Shown one piece after another: positions 1 to 8,000 of a stretch of 64,000 nucleotides of DNA. Source of the stretch: Candidatus Limnocylindrales bacterium (lineage in GTDB: Bacteria; Desulfobacterota; Binatia; UBA1149; CAITLU01); contig DASPNR010000042.1 of assembly GCA_035626395.1 (NCBI GenBank), positions 1 through 64,000 on the forward strand. The letters run 5' to 3'. Both the position numbers and the translations under genes were made by a program. Position 1 is the first letter of the stretch. Every line of letters begins with the position of its first letter. The notes under the pieces were generated by a model. The model made no database searches. It saw only the letters and a list, made by a program, of their open reading frames with translations, and was not told where the DNA came from.

Positions 1-1243
1 CTTCGAAGGCACGCACCAGGATCTCCTCGGATCGGCGGGGGTGTTTCGCCGGCTGCGGCTGCGAGCCTGGCGGATCGCAGTGCGGCCAGCTGAGCGCTTC
101 TGCAGCAACCGTCTCGATGACACGGGCAGGCGGCACGTCGGAGCCGCACATGCGTGAGGCCAGCTCCCGCACCGCGCGCCAGAGCTGACGGCCGAACCGG
201 GTCATGACGATGCGGAAGCAGACGAGCGGCTCTTCGGCATCGGTGGATGGGGCGGCGGATGCGGTGGCGTCGGCGGATGCGGTGGCATCGGCGGATGCCG
301 CGCCAGTGGATACCGCAGCGGCAGGACCGTCGCGATCCGAGCCCGTACCGGACGCGCACGCATTTGGACCCGCCCCTTCATCGCTCACGCCACTGCTCGA
401 CGCGCACGCATTTGGACCCGTCCTTTCATCGCTCACGCCACTGCTCGACGCGCACGCATTTGGACCCGTCCCTTCATCGCTCACGCCACTGCTCGACGCG
501 CACGCATTTGGACCCGTCCCTTCACCGCTCACGCCACTGCTCGACGCGCACGCATCTGGACTCGCCGCTGCGCCGCCCGCGCCCGCATCCCCCGGCGCGC
601 CCGCATCCCCCGGCGCGCCCGCATCCCCCGGCGCGCCCGCATCCGCATCGCCCGGCCCTGCCGCATCGCCCGGAGCGCGATCTCCGCGCCGCGCGGTCTT
701 CGCAAGCTCCGCAAGCGCCCGCGTCGTCGACGTCAGCGCAACGCGCAGCCAGCCGCGCTCGGTCTCTGTCGTCGCAACGCCAGCGAGCGATCGCGCGTGC
801 GTCCAGCGGATCACACCCGCCTCGAACGCCTGCTGGATCAGCGGCAGCGATGCCAGCGCCGTCACCACGCGCGCGTCCTCCTCCAGGCTGCGCCCACTGA
901 CACCGAGGCGCTCGGCGGCGTAATCGGAAAGACGCGTGAAGCCGAGCGGGCCCCACAGCTTGCGCTTGAGCAGCTCGGCGACGATCTGCGCCTGAATCAA
1001 TCGGTAGCGTGAAACGAGTGCGGCGGCCGGCCCGGCTTCGCCGTCCAGCGCGATAGGGTCCGGCAGTACGCCGCGGCTGATGCGGCGAGGTCGTTCGGAG
1101 GCGGCGCGCTCACCGGGCGCCGGTTCCGGCCGCCATCCACACCTCTCGGCCGTGATGCGGGTGCCGGCCAGCGGCAGGCGCACGAAGCGGCTGGAGACGT
1201 CGTCACGAATGGCAGCGGAGACCTCGATCATCGAGGCGAACAT
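1..1243 (-). CDS. DUF222-like HNH-endonuclease family protein, C-terminus cut by window edge
   Basis: Open frame of 414 codons from an ATG at 1243 to the window edge. The N-terminal half (about residues 75-190) reads LIQAQIVAELLKRKLWGPLGF, then LSDYAAERLGVSGRSLEE and IRWTHARSLAGVAT. This is the helical pattern I associate with DUF222-like proteins that end in an HNH nuclease motif. Residues about 205-305 are low complexity: GDAGAP hexamers and PNACASSSGVSDEGTG 16-mers encoded by DNA tandem repeats. The last visible part is helical and basic. The HNH motif itself would lie beyond the window, so nuclease activity is inferred from the family. Such genes are often multicopy in deltaproteobacterial and actinobacterial genomes. 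Confidence 0.7.
   Translation of the reverse strand, partial: MFASMIEVSAAIRDDVSSRFVRLPLAGTRITAERCGWRPEPAPGERAASERPRRISRGVLPDPIALDGEAGPAAALVSRYRLIQAQIVAELLKRKLWGPLGFTRLSDYAAERLGVSGRSLEEDARVVTALASLPLIQQAFEAGVIRWTHARSLAGVATTETERGWLRVALTSTTRALAELAKTARRGDRAPGDAAGPGDADAGAPGDAGAPGDAGAPGDAGAGGAAASPDACASSSGVSGEGTGPNACASSSGVSDEGTGPNACASSSGVSDERTGPNACASSSGVSDEGAGPNACASGTGSDRDGPAAAVSTGAASADATASADATASAAPSTDAEEPLVCFRIVMTRFGRQLWRAVRELASRMCGSDVPPARVIETVAAEALSWPHCDPPGSQPQPAKHPRRSEEILVRAFE
352..567. repeat. 48-bp tandem repeat, four full copies plus a partial one
   Basis: Units at 352-399, 400-447, 448-495 and 496-543, with a diverging fifth from 544. Each begins acgcgcacgcatttggaccc. They lie in frame inside the minus-strand HNH-type gene and encode a 16-residue unit (PNACASSSGVSDEGTG and variants). 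Copies differ by only a few substitutions, which points to recent expansion. Confidence 0.95.
581..634. repeat. 18-bp tandem repeat, three copies
   Basis: Three identical units of gcccgcatcccccggcgc at 581-598, 599-616 and 617-634, with a degenerate fourth. In the minus-strand gene they encode GDAGAP hexamers, upstream (in protein order) of the 16-residue repeats. Confidence 0.95.
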
Positions 1244-1441
1244 AGTACGAAAACAATGCGGCTGGCAAGCGAGCTGAGGGCCTTTTTCATGCCGTTTCCG
1301 TCATTTTCGCGGCAGCAGGCGTTGCGATGCCGCAACGGTCGACGTCCCTCAGAAGAAGAGGGCTTGGTCAGCTTGCTCTGGCAGGCGAAGTCGTCGAGTC
1401 CGACGGCAGACGAAGGGGAAGGAGCGCCCGCGCGGCGCCAG
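1244..1441. other. Intergenic stretch, no gene recognised
   Basis: Non-coding by inspection on both strands. Short open frames here have no family resemblance and no ribosome-binding site. It should contain the promoter of the minus-strand HNH-type gene, but I cannot pick a convincing -10/-35 pair. Confidence 0.5.
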
Positions 1442-1537
1442 GCATCGTGCCACCGAACACGTGGTGTCGCACGGACACTCGATGTCGCACCGGACACTCG
1501 ATGTCGCACCGGACACGTGATGTCGCACCGGACACAG
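1442..1537. repeat. Array of about five 19-bp direct repeats
   Basis: Three near-identical units of gatgtcgcaccggacac plus two variable bases (1481-1499, 1500-1518, 1519-1537) follow two degenerate units (about 1442-1462 and 1463-1480). The array is intergenic. There is no CRISPR-like spacer structure, because the units abut directly. It could be a protein-binding iteron array or the repeat-rich terminus of a lost insertion sequence; IS21-family ends carry several repeats of about this length. The origin is unproven. Confidence 0.85.
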
Positions 1538-1581
1538 ATCGGGCCACATCGGATGCGGGAAGGGTGAGGGTGTCGAGCCGT

Positions 1582-1620
1582 AAAAAAAGAAGGGCCGCTC
1601 CGTCGTCCGGAGCGGCCCTT
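1582..1620 (-). terminator. Rho-independent terminator
   Basis: Perfect 13-bp inverted repeat (1590-1602 with 1608-1620, loop of 5 nt). On the minus strand it is followed by a run of T (the A-tract at 1582-1588). It lies 26 nt past the stop of the secreted protein gene that ends at 1646. Confidence 0.93.
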
Positions 1621-1645
1621 CACGAACCGCGGCTGCTGGCGGCCT

Positions 1646-2458
1646 CTACTCGAACGCCGAGAACTCCACGATGCCGACGTGACCACCGTTGTTCGTCAGC
1701 GTATCGGTGTCGCCGGCTCCGGTGATCTTGGCCTTGACGCCGACGTCGATGGTTCCGGCGGTGACGAGGTCGTTGCCCGTTCCCGCGTTGATCAGCATTT
1801 TGCCTTCCCAGTCGGCGTTGGTGATCTCGATGTCGTCCTGATCGTTGCCCGTCTTCACCACCAGCTTGCCCTTGGGATCGACGTGGTGGGAATTGAGAAT
1901 CGTGACGATGTCGTTGCCGTCCTTGGTGAAGATGCCGCCGCGGAACTCGACGTTGTCGAACTCGATGGTGTCCATTCCGTCGTCGGTCGTGATCTTGCTC
2001 GGCTCGGTGATCTCGGTGTCGACGAAATTGATGCTGTTGGTGCCGAGGCCCATGATGAGCTTGAGATTCTTGTTCATCACCACGTTGTTCATCGAGAGGG
2101 AATTGGTGCCGTTGCCGAACGTGATCTCGACGGTGCGCGTGATCGTGGCGTTGACGATGCTGACGGTATCGCTTCCAGACAGCATCTCGATGAAAACTTC
2201 GCGATTGGCCACGTCGGTCGTGACAGGTGCGCCCATGCCGTTGACCGTGGTGCCGTTGTTCCCCGTCACCAGGTAACGAGAGGGAGATGCCGTGCCGCTG
2301 ATGGTGACGTCGTTGTCGGCCGAATCGCCGCTGATCGTCAGCTGCCCCTGGAACACGGAAACATTGACGTTCCCCGCTGCCATGGCTCCCGACGCGGTCG
2401 CAGCCACGACGGCGATGCCGGCAACTGCCTTGAAAATGAAACTCGTGCGATGAGCCAT
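1646..2458 (-). CDS. Secreted beta-rich (beta-helix-like) protein of unknown function
   Basis: 270 residues. The start at 2458 is preferred over 2521 because GGAGGA sits just upstream and the product begins MAHRTSFIFK with a clear signal peptide cleaving after GAMA. The mature part consists of short Asn/Thr/Asp-rich strands such as GNNGTTVNGMG, SGSDTV, GNGTNSLSM, GLGTNSINF, KTGNDQDDI and AGTGNDLV, spaced about every 20 residues. This resembles a right-handed beta-helix or calcium-binding beta-roll. No catalytic motif is visible. It is monocistronic with its own terminator and is probably exported to the periplasm or cell surface. Confidence 0.75.
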   Translation of the reverse strand: MAHRTSFIFKAVAGIAVVAATASGAMAAGNVNVSVFQGQLTISGDSADNDVTISGTASPSRYLVTGNNGTTVNGMGAPVTTDVANREVFIEMLSGSDTVSIVNATITRTVEITFGNGTNSLSMNNVVMNKNLKLIMGLGTNSINFVDTEITEPSKITTDDGMDTIEFDNVEFRGGIFTKDGNDIVTILNSHHVDPKGKLVVKTGNDQDDIEITNADWEGKMLINAGTGNDLVTAGTIDVGVKAKITGAGDTDTLTNNGGHVGIVEFSAFE

Positions 2459-2564
2459 GGACGTTCCTCCCTGTCTTGAAGCCCCAAAGTGACGAAGGCG
2501 CGGCAGTCTCGCCTGGGACACGCCGGTCTGTCAAGCCGAGAAGGCTGCGAACCCGGCAAAATCA

Positions 2565-2978
2565 TTAGGCTTCCTCGCCATCAAGGTCGATCTCCAGAAT
2601 CGCCCGCGCATGGTATCGGCCGGCCAGCTTGGAGAGGCCGTCGACGATCCATTTCTGCCAACCATACTTTCGATCGAGAGCCTCATATGCTCGTGCGACG
2701 ACGGCGGGATCGTCGACGACACGGCCCTTCCCCGACCACCTCGGTTCGCGGACCTCGCCTCGCCAGTTGCAGGGTGCCAGTGTCACGCGCGGATCACGCC
2801 GCAGCCTCTTGACCTTGACCGAGGCGGCTTCCGTGAACATGTAGATCCTGCCGTCGGCAACCGCGTGCCAGATCGGCACCGCCACCGGCGTGCCGTCGCG
2901 TTTGAACGTGGCCAGGCTCGAATACGGTTCCTCGGCCAGGCGCGTCAGCGCAGCGCTTTTGTCTCGTGGATCCGCCAT
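2565..2978 (-). CDS. PPOX-class (probable F420-dependent) oxidoreductase
   Basis: 137 residues. The ATG at 2978 is chosen because GGGGAGGG precedes it; a longer frame upstream is Arg/Ala-rich and looks non-coding. The sequence LAEEPYSSLATFKRDGTPVAVPIWHAV, then RIYMFTEAASVKVKRLRRDP and VTLAPCNWRGEV, follows the split-barrel flavin/F420-binding fold of the pyridoxamine-phosphate-oxidase superfamily, PPOX class. Length fits the family (about 130-150). The substrate is unknown, and cofactor preference (F420 versus FMN) cannot be decided from sequence by eye. Confidence 0.85.
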   Translation of the reverse strand: MADPRDKSAALTRLAEEPYSSLATFKRDGTPVAVPIWHAVADGRIYMFTEAASVKVKRLRRDPRVTLAPCNWRGEVREPRWSGKGRVVDDPAVVARAYEALDRKYGWQKWIVDGLSKLAGRYHARAILEIDLDGEEA

Positions 2979-3144
2979 CAGCCCTCCCCGAACGCGCACG
3001 CGCACGCGCGCGGCTCTCGCGGCGACAGTTCGTGTCGCACATTGCAGCGGTGAACCGGGTACGGCCTGCGCGCGCAGTATCCGCTCGACGGGCGCGCCCA
3101 GGACCGGAGCGTCGCTCTGCGCGGCGGCATGAAGCACGTCACGC

Positions 3145-4074
3145 TCAGTCTTCCGTCTCCGCTCGCTCGATCACGACCAGGCGGCCGATCAGCGCATCGG
3201 GCGGCGTGGCGATGGGCGGTGCGATGTCGATGCGGCCGGCCACGCCCTGCACGACCCGCACGCCCTGATCGGTCCGTACGAAGCCCTTGATGCGAAGAGC
3301 GTCGCGCGCACGCAGGTCCCGCTCCAGCTCGGCGGCCGTCACGCCGGCAGCAACGCTGATCTCGAACGACCGGAATCGGTCGTGCTCGTGCTCGCGCGGC
3401 TCGAGCGGCTGGCGGTGCCGGCCATGCGACCATGGCGCGGTCTCTTCGGTGACCCGCTCGGCCGCGTCGGCCTCCTGGACTTCGGGCGGAAACAGCAGCA
3501 GGGGATCGACCTGGCCGTGCGACGCGTGAATCACCGGCACGTCCGGCGCCAGCTCGCGCAGCACGCGCTCAACCCGCGCGACATCATCCGCATCGACCAG
3601 ATCGAGCTTGCTCAGGATCAGCAGGTCGGCCGAGCAGACCTGGTCGGCGAACGTGCCGTCGAGGTCGCGGCCCGATGCCACCTGTTCGGCGCTCACGACA
3701 CACACCGCAATCTCGTCCGATACCCACTGCCGCACCGGATCGCGCCAGAAGTTGAGCAGCGTGTCGTACGGGAGAGCCAGGCCGGACGTCTCCACGATCA
3801 CCCGCTGCGGATGCACGCGCTCCCACAGCATCTGCAGCGTGCGCAGAAGATCGTCCGAGAGACGGCAGCAGACGCAGCCGCCAGACAGCTCGACGTATTC
3901 GGCGCCGGCGCCGGCCAGCAGCGCCTCGTCGATGCCGAGCTCGCCGAACTCATTCGAGACCACCGCCGTGCGAATGCCGTCGCGCTGTCCCGCTTCCAGA
4001 AGCCGCCGGACGAGGGTCGTCTTGCCGGCGCCGAGGAAGCCGGAGACGACCAGGGCCTGCGCGCGGTCGCTCAC
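3145..4074 (-). CDS. CobW/COG0523-family GTPase, putative metal chaperone
   Basis: 309 residues from a GTG at 4074. Walker A is GFLGAGKTTL near residue 9-18. The metal-binding CxCC motif is SGGCVCC around residue 57-63. ETSGLALP and LSKLDLVD (the NKxD-like guanine motif) follow. A His-rich stretch (SHGRHRQPLEPREHEHDRF) precedes a CobW C-terminal domain (DLRARDALRIKGFVRT). COG0523 GTPases deliver Zn, Co or Fe to client enzymes. The start codon overlaps the stop of the upstream metallo-beta-lactamase gene by 4 bp (GTGA), so the two are translationally coupled. Confidence 0.92.
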   Translation of the reverse strand: MSDRAQALVVSGFLGAGKTTLVRRLLEAGQRDGIRTAVVSNEFGELGIDEALLAGAGAEYVELSGGCVCCRLSDDLLRTLQMLWERVHPQRVIVETSGLALPYDTLLNFWRDPVRQWVSDEIAVCVVSAEQVASGRDLDGTFADQVCSADLLILSKLDLVDADDVARVERVLRELAPDVPVIHASHGQVDPLLLFPPEVQEADAAERVTEETAPWSHGRHRQPLEPREHEHDRFRSFEISVAAGVTAAELERDLRARDALRIKGFVRTDQGVRVVQGVAGRIDIAPPIATPPDALIGRLVVIERAETED

Positions 4075-4913
4075 GGCCACGCCAGGATCGAGAAGCCCTC
4101 GCCGCCGGGATAGCGGGCGACCAGCCCGCCGAGCCACCAGACGCGGCTGCCCTGCACGCGCTTCTCGATGATCGCCGTCAGCGCCTCTTCCAGCGTCACC
4201 AGCGCATCGCGCGGCAGGGCGGCGCCGATGTGCGCGCACAACACCGTGCGGATCTCGGGCACTTCGAGCAGCTTGCGCGTGGAGTCGCGATACGCGACCA
4301 GGTCGGAGCCGGGAAGGAACGCGTACAGCTCGCCGGGATAGACGTGATCGCCGACGAAGGCCTGGCCGCGGTCGCGATCGATGAGCGCGATGGCGTCGGG
4401 CGCATGCCCCGGAATGTGCATGACTTCGAGGACGCGGCCGCCGATATCGATCTTTTCGCCCGGCCGCCACCATTCGGTGACGTAGAAGCTCCCCAGCATC
4501 GGGAGCAGCGAGCTGGCCAGCTGGGGATAATAGCGGTTCTCGTCGATGCGCTCGCGCAGCTCGGGCAGGTCGGCCATGGCTACGTGGTCGAAGGCCGCAT
4601 GGCTGCCGATGTGGTCGTAGTGCACGTGCGACGCGACTGCCGTCAGCGGTTTTCTCGTCACGTTGCCGGCGATGAATCGGATGTCGCGCGTGCCCGAGCC
4701 GCTGTCGAAGAGGATCGCGCGCTTCTCGCCCTTGAGCACGTAGGCGATGTTCTTCTGCCAGTACTGCGGCTCCGAGATCGCGAAGGTGGCATCGTCGATG
4801 CGCAGGACCTCGAAGTAGCCATCGGTGGCCACCACCGCCTCGGCCTTCTGCTGCGCCGGAGCGAGCGTGACGGCCAGGACCAGGAGGCACAGCGCGAGCG
4901 CGAGCGGCCGCAT
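4071..4913 (-). CDS. Exported metallo-beta-lactamase-fold hydrolase
   Basis: 280 residues from the ATG at 4913 (a longer start at 4943 adds ten residues). The N-terminus MRPLALALCLLVLAVTLAPA is a signal peptide, giving a periplasmic enzyme. The zinc signature is SHVHYDHIGSH (H96, H98, D100, H101). Further ligands are H-P-G-H-A-P near residue 185 and GDHVYPGE. The C-terminal half matches MBL-fold hydrolases of undefined substrate rather than classical class B beta-lactamases. It is followed with a 4-bp overlap by a CobW-type GTPase that may supply its zinc. Confidence 0.9.
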   Translation of the reverse strand: MRPLALALCLLVLAVTLAPAQQKAEAVVATDGYFEVLRIDDATFAISEPQYWQKNIAYVLKGEKRAILFDSGSGTRDIRFIAGNVTRKPLTAVASHVHYDHIGSHAAFDHVAMADLPELRERIDENRYYPQLASSLLPMLGSFYVTEWWRPGEKIDIGGRVLEVMHIPGHAPDAIALIDRDRGQAFVGDHVYPGELYAFLPGSDLVAYRDSTRKLLEVPEIRTVLCAHIGAALPRDALVTLEEALTAIIEKRVQGSRVWWLGGLVARYPGGEGFSILAWP

Positions 4914-5016
4914 GAGGTGGGCGCCAGGATTCCCGTATCGCACGCGATGCCTTCTAGGCGGAACCAGAGGACAGGTACAATTTTGACGCGCGCGACCGAC
5001 CGTGTCGGGCGCGACG

Positions 5017-5047
5017 GGTACGAGAGGCGGGCACGCCTCCTCGTACC
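5017..5047 (-). terminator. Hairpin after the subtilase gene (probable terminator)
   Basis: Strong imperfect inverted repeat, ggtacgagaggcg (5017-5029) against cgcctcctcgtacc (5034-5047), with one bulge and a 4-nt loop. It lies 17 nt past the subtilase stop at 5064. No T-run follows on the minus strand, so termination efficiency is uncertain. Confidence 0.55.
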
Positions 5048-5063
5048 TGTCCGCACGGCCCGG

Positions 5064-8000
5064 CTACGGCGTGCGCAGATGGCGCTGCAGGATGCGGCGG
5101 TACGCCACCGGCGTCTCTGCATGGTCGTTGCCGATGTCGACGCCGACCGTGATCGTGCGATCGTCCGTCCCGTGGAACTCGGACAGATCGAGGTTCCTGC
5201 CCCTGACCACGATGCGAACCGAGCCGTCCGCGCTGCGACGCAGCACCATCCTGGTCATGCCGGCGGGCAGCGATCCGGCGCCGTCGGAATCGCTGAAGCG
5301 CCACGCGTTGTCGCCGCGCTGCTCGATCGCGCCGGGCGGCAGCGTGAAGCGCTCGTCGTCGAGAGTCAGCGAGAAGCCTTCGCTGTCGGGATCGATGCCG
5401 TCGCCCTCCGCCGAAGGCGTCAGCACGGCCTTCATGGTCAGCGCATCGCGCCCCGTCTCCTGCGGACGCAGGCTCAGATTGCTCCTGAGGACGGCCAGCG
5501 CGCCTTCATCCAGCTCGGTTGCCACCGTGCCCTGCGGCTCCTCGTAGTTGCCGGTGTTGCGCAGGTCGTGGCGCTTCTTCGGCCACTGCGTCGCCGCGTT
5601 CACCGGCGCCGTCGTCTCCCACACGAACAGGTTGCCTTCGCGCACCGAGGCTACGACTTCGGCCAGTCCGTCGCCGTCGATGTCGCCGACCGCCGGATTG
5701 GCGACGTGCCAGCCACCGGTGAACTTCGGCCAGCCAAGCGGCGCCGTGCCGGCGCCGTCGAACGCCTGCACGAAGTATCCGGCGCTGCCCATGATCACCT
5801 CGGGCAGCGGCGTGCCTCCCACGTCGGCGATCGAAGGCCCGGTCAGGAACTGCAGATCGTCCTGGTGCTGCGGGAACGCCGGCTCGAACGCGCCGGTCTG
5901 CGCGTTCCATGCCGCGATGTGGTCCTCGGCGCTGACCTGCTGCTCGGGCAGCGCCACGGCGAGCAGGCGGGCCAGGCCGCCGGCAGGCGCGGCGAACGAC
6001 AGCGCGCCGGTTCCGTTCAGGTCGCCGAACGCGCCTTCGCCGAGGTTTGGAAACGAGGGCGTGTCGGCACTGTTCGCCGGCGGGTAGCCTTCGGTCGCCA
6101 TGACGTTGTAGTTGCCCTGCGAGTCTGTGCCGTAGAACGAGGTGCCGTCGTGGCGCAGCAGATAGGCGGGGCCGGCCGCCGAGAAGATGCCGACTTCGAG
6201 CTTGCCGTCGCCATCGACGTCGGCAAGCGCCGGCGATCCGTGCACGCCTTCGCCGACGTTGGGAAGCAGCTCGGGCAGCAGCATCGTGATCCTGGCCGGC
6301 CAGCCCGGCAGGAACGGCGACGGCGCGTGCGCCGAGCCGTCCTTGTGAATCGCATAGACGCGGCTGTTGCCGGGGCTGATCAGACCCGACTGCGCGATCG
6401 CCTGCGACGTCGCACTGGTGAACGCGACGTTCGGCGTCTCGTCGTAGCACTCGTTGGTGCCCACGACGATGTCCAGACTGCCGTCGCCGTCGATGTCGCC
6501 GACGGCGGGCGAGGAGATGATCTTGCTGCCGCGGAACGCGCCCGGCAGCGGCACGACCTTGTGCGTGTTCGGATCGACCGATGCCATGCGCGAGGCATCG
6601 ACGACCAGCAGCGGGAACCCGTTTCGCAAGGCGCCGGCGTGATCCCACACGTAGACGTGGCGGTCGTTGGCCGCTGCGATGACGTCGAGCGTGCCGTCGG
6701 CGTCGAGGTCGGCCAGCACCGGCGAGCCGATGAAGGCGACGTCGACGGTGTTGGACGGATCCAGCACCGCGCTGCTCGAGTAGACGGGATTGACCGAGAC
6801 GGGGAATCCGCCGCGGCGCTGGCCGAGGCGGTTCCACGCGTAGAGCTTGCCCTCGAGGTCGGCGGCAACGACGTCGAGCTGACCGTCGCCGTCCAGATCA
6901 CCGATGGCCACGCTCGCCAGGATCGGGCCGTAGACGGGCGCGCTGATCGCGCCGCTGGCGAAGCCGGCCGAACCGATGTTGAGCGGCAACGGATCGGCGG
7001 TCACCGGCCAGCCCGGCAGCTCGCTGCCGTCGGCGCGCAGCGCGTGCACGTAGCCGTCGGACGTGGCCACGACGATCTCGCGGGCGCCGTCGCCATCCAG
7101 ATCCGCGATCGCGGGTGAGGACGCGCCGTCGCCGATGGCGACGGGGAAGCCGGCCTTCAGATCCTCGTCGTGATGCACGAAGATCGTACGGCGGTCTTCG
7201 CCGAGAAGTCCGCCCGGCTCATCGAGGACCTGCACGCGGATGGTGTACGTGAACTCGTCGTAGTCCGACGACAGATCCGGGAGCTGCGCCAGGCGCCGCG
7301 AGATCTGCTCGGGCGTGGGCGCCGGGATCTGCTCGGGCGTGATCGTGGCGAGCACGCCTTCGAGCGGCGAGCTCCTGGTGGCGCCGTAGGAAACGATGTC
7401 GACGAAGTCGCTCTCGCGCGGCTGCACGCCATAGCCGATCTGCACGCGGTAGGAGTAGCGCTGCGCCCGCTCGGCCGCCACGCGCCCGACCACCGGAAAG
7501 GCGCCGTCGCGCTCGGCGTCGATGTAGGAGAACCACACCGGCGAATCGATCTCCGCCTCGGGTGGAATGACGCCGGCGAGAATGTCCTCGACGGCGCTGC
7601 GCGCATTGACGCGGCCGTAGCCGGTGAACTGATCGAACCCCGCCTGCGTGGCGTAACGGACCGTGTCGGGGAAGCCGACGACGCGGTTGTTCTCGAAGTC
7701 GATGTCGTCGGCCGTGCGCGTGAACAGCTGGCGGATTTCGTTGGCCGTCAGCGGGTAGTCCAGCGTGCCGGCGTCGACCGCGTCGCGGCCCGCCGATACC
7801 AGCAGCCCGGCCACGCCGGAGCTGCGTCCCACGGCTTCGGACGAGCACGACGTGGATGGCACGGCCACCGAGATGTTGCCGCCGAAGTTGGTGCAGCCGT
7901 TGAAGTAGAGCCAGGAGTCCGGGAAGACGCCGTCCTGCCCGAAGTTGCGGATCGAGTTGGTGACGATCGTGTGGACGTAGTTGGACGGGTAGTTGTGATG

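Noticed and set aside
204-923. Plus-strand long frame with DAHAFGPVPSSLTPLL repeats
   Set aside because: It is the antisense reading of the tandem repeats inside the minus-strand HNH-type gene. Composition and lack of a ribosome-binding site show it is a shadow.
1442-1537. CRISPR array
   Set aside because: Units abut with no spacers and no cas genes are present.
4230-7118. 962-codon open frame on the plus strand
   Set aside because: Antisense to the subtilase and metallo-beta-lactamase genes. High GC makes long shadow frames common, and the Arg/His/Val-rich product has no domain.
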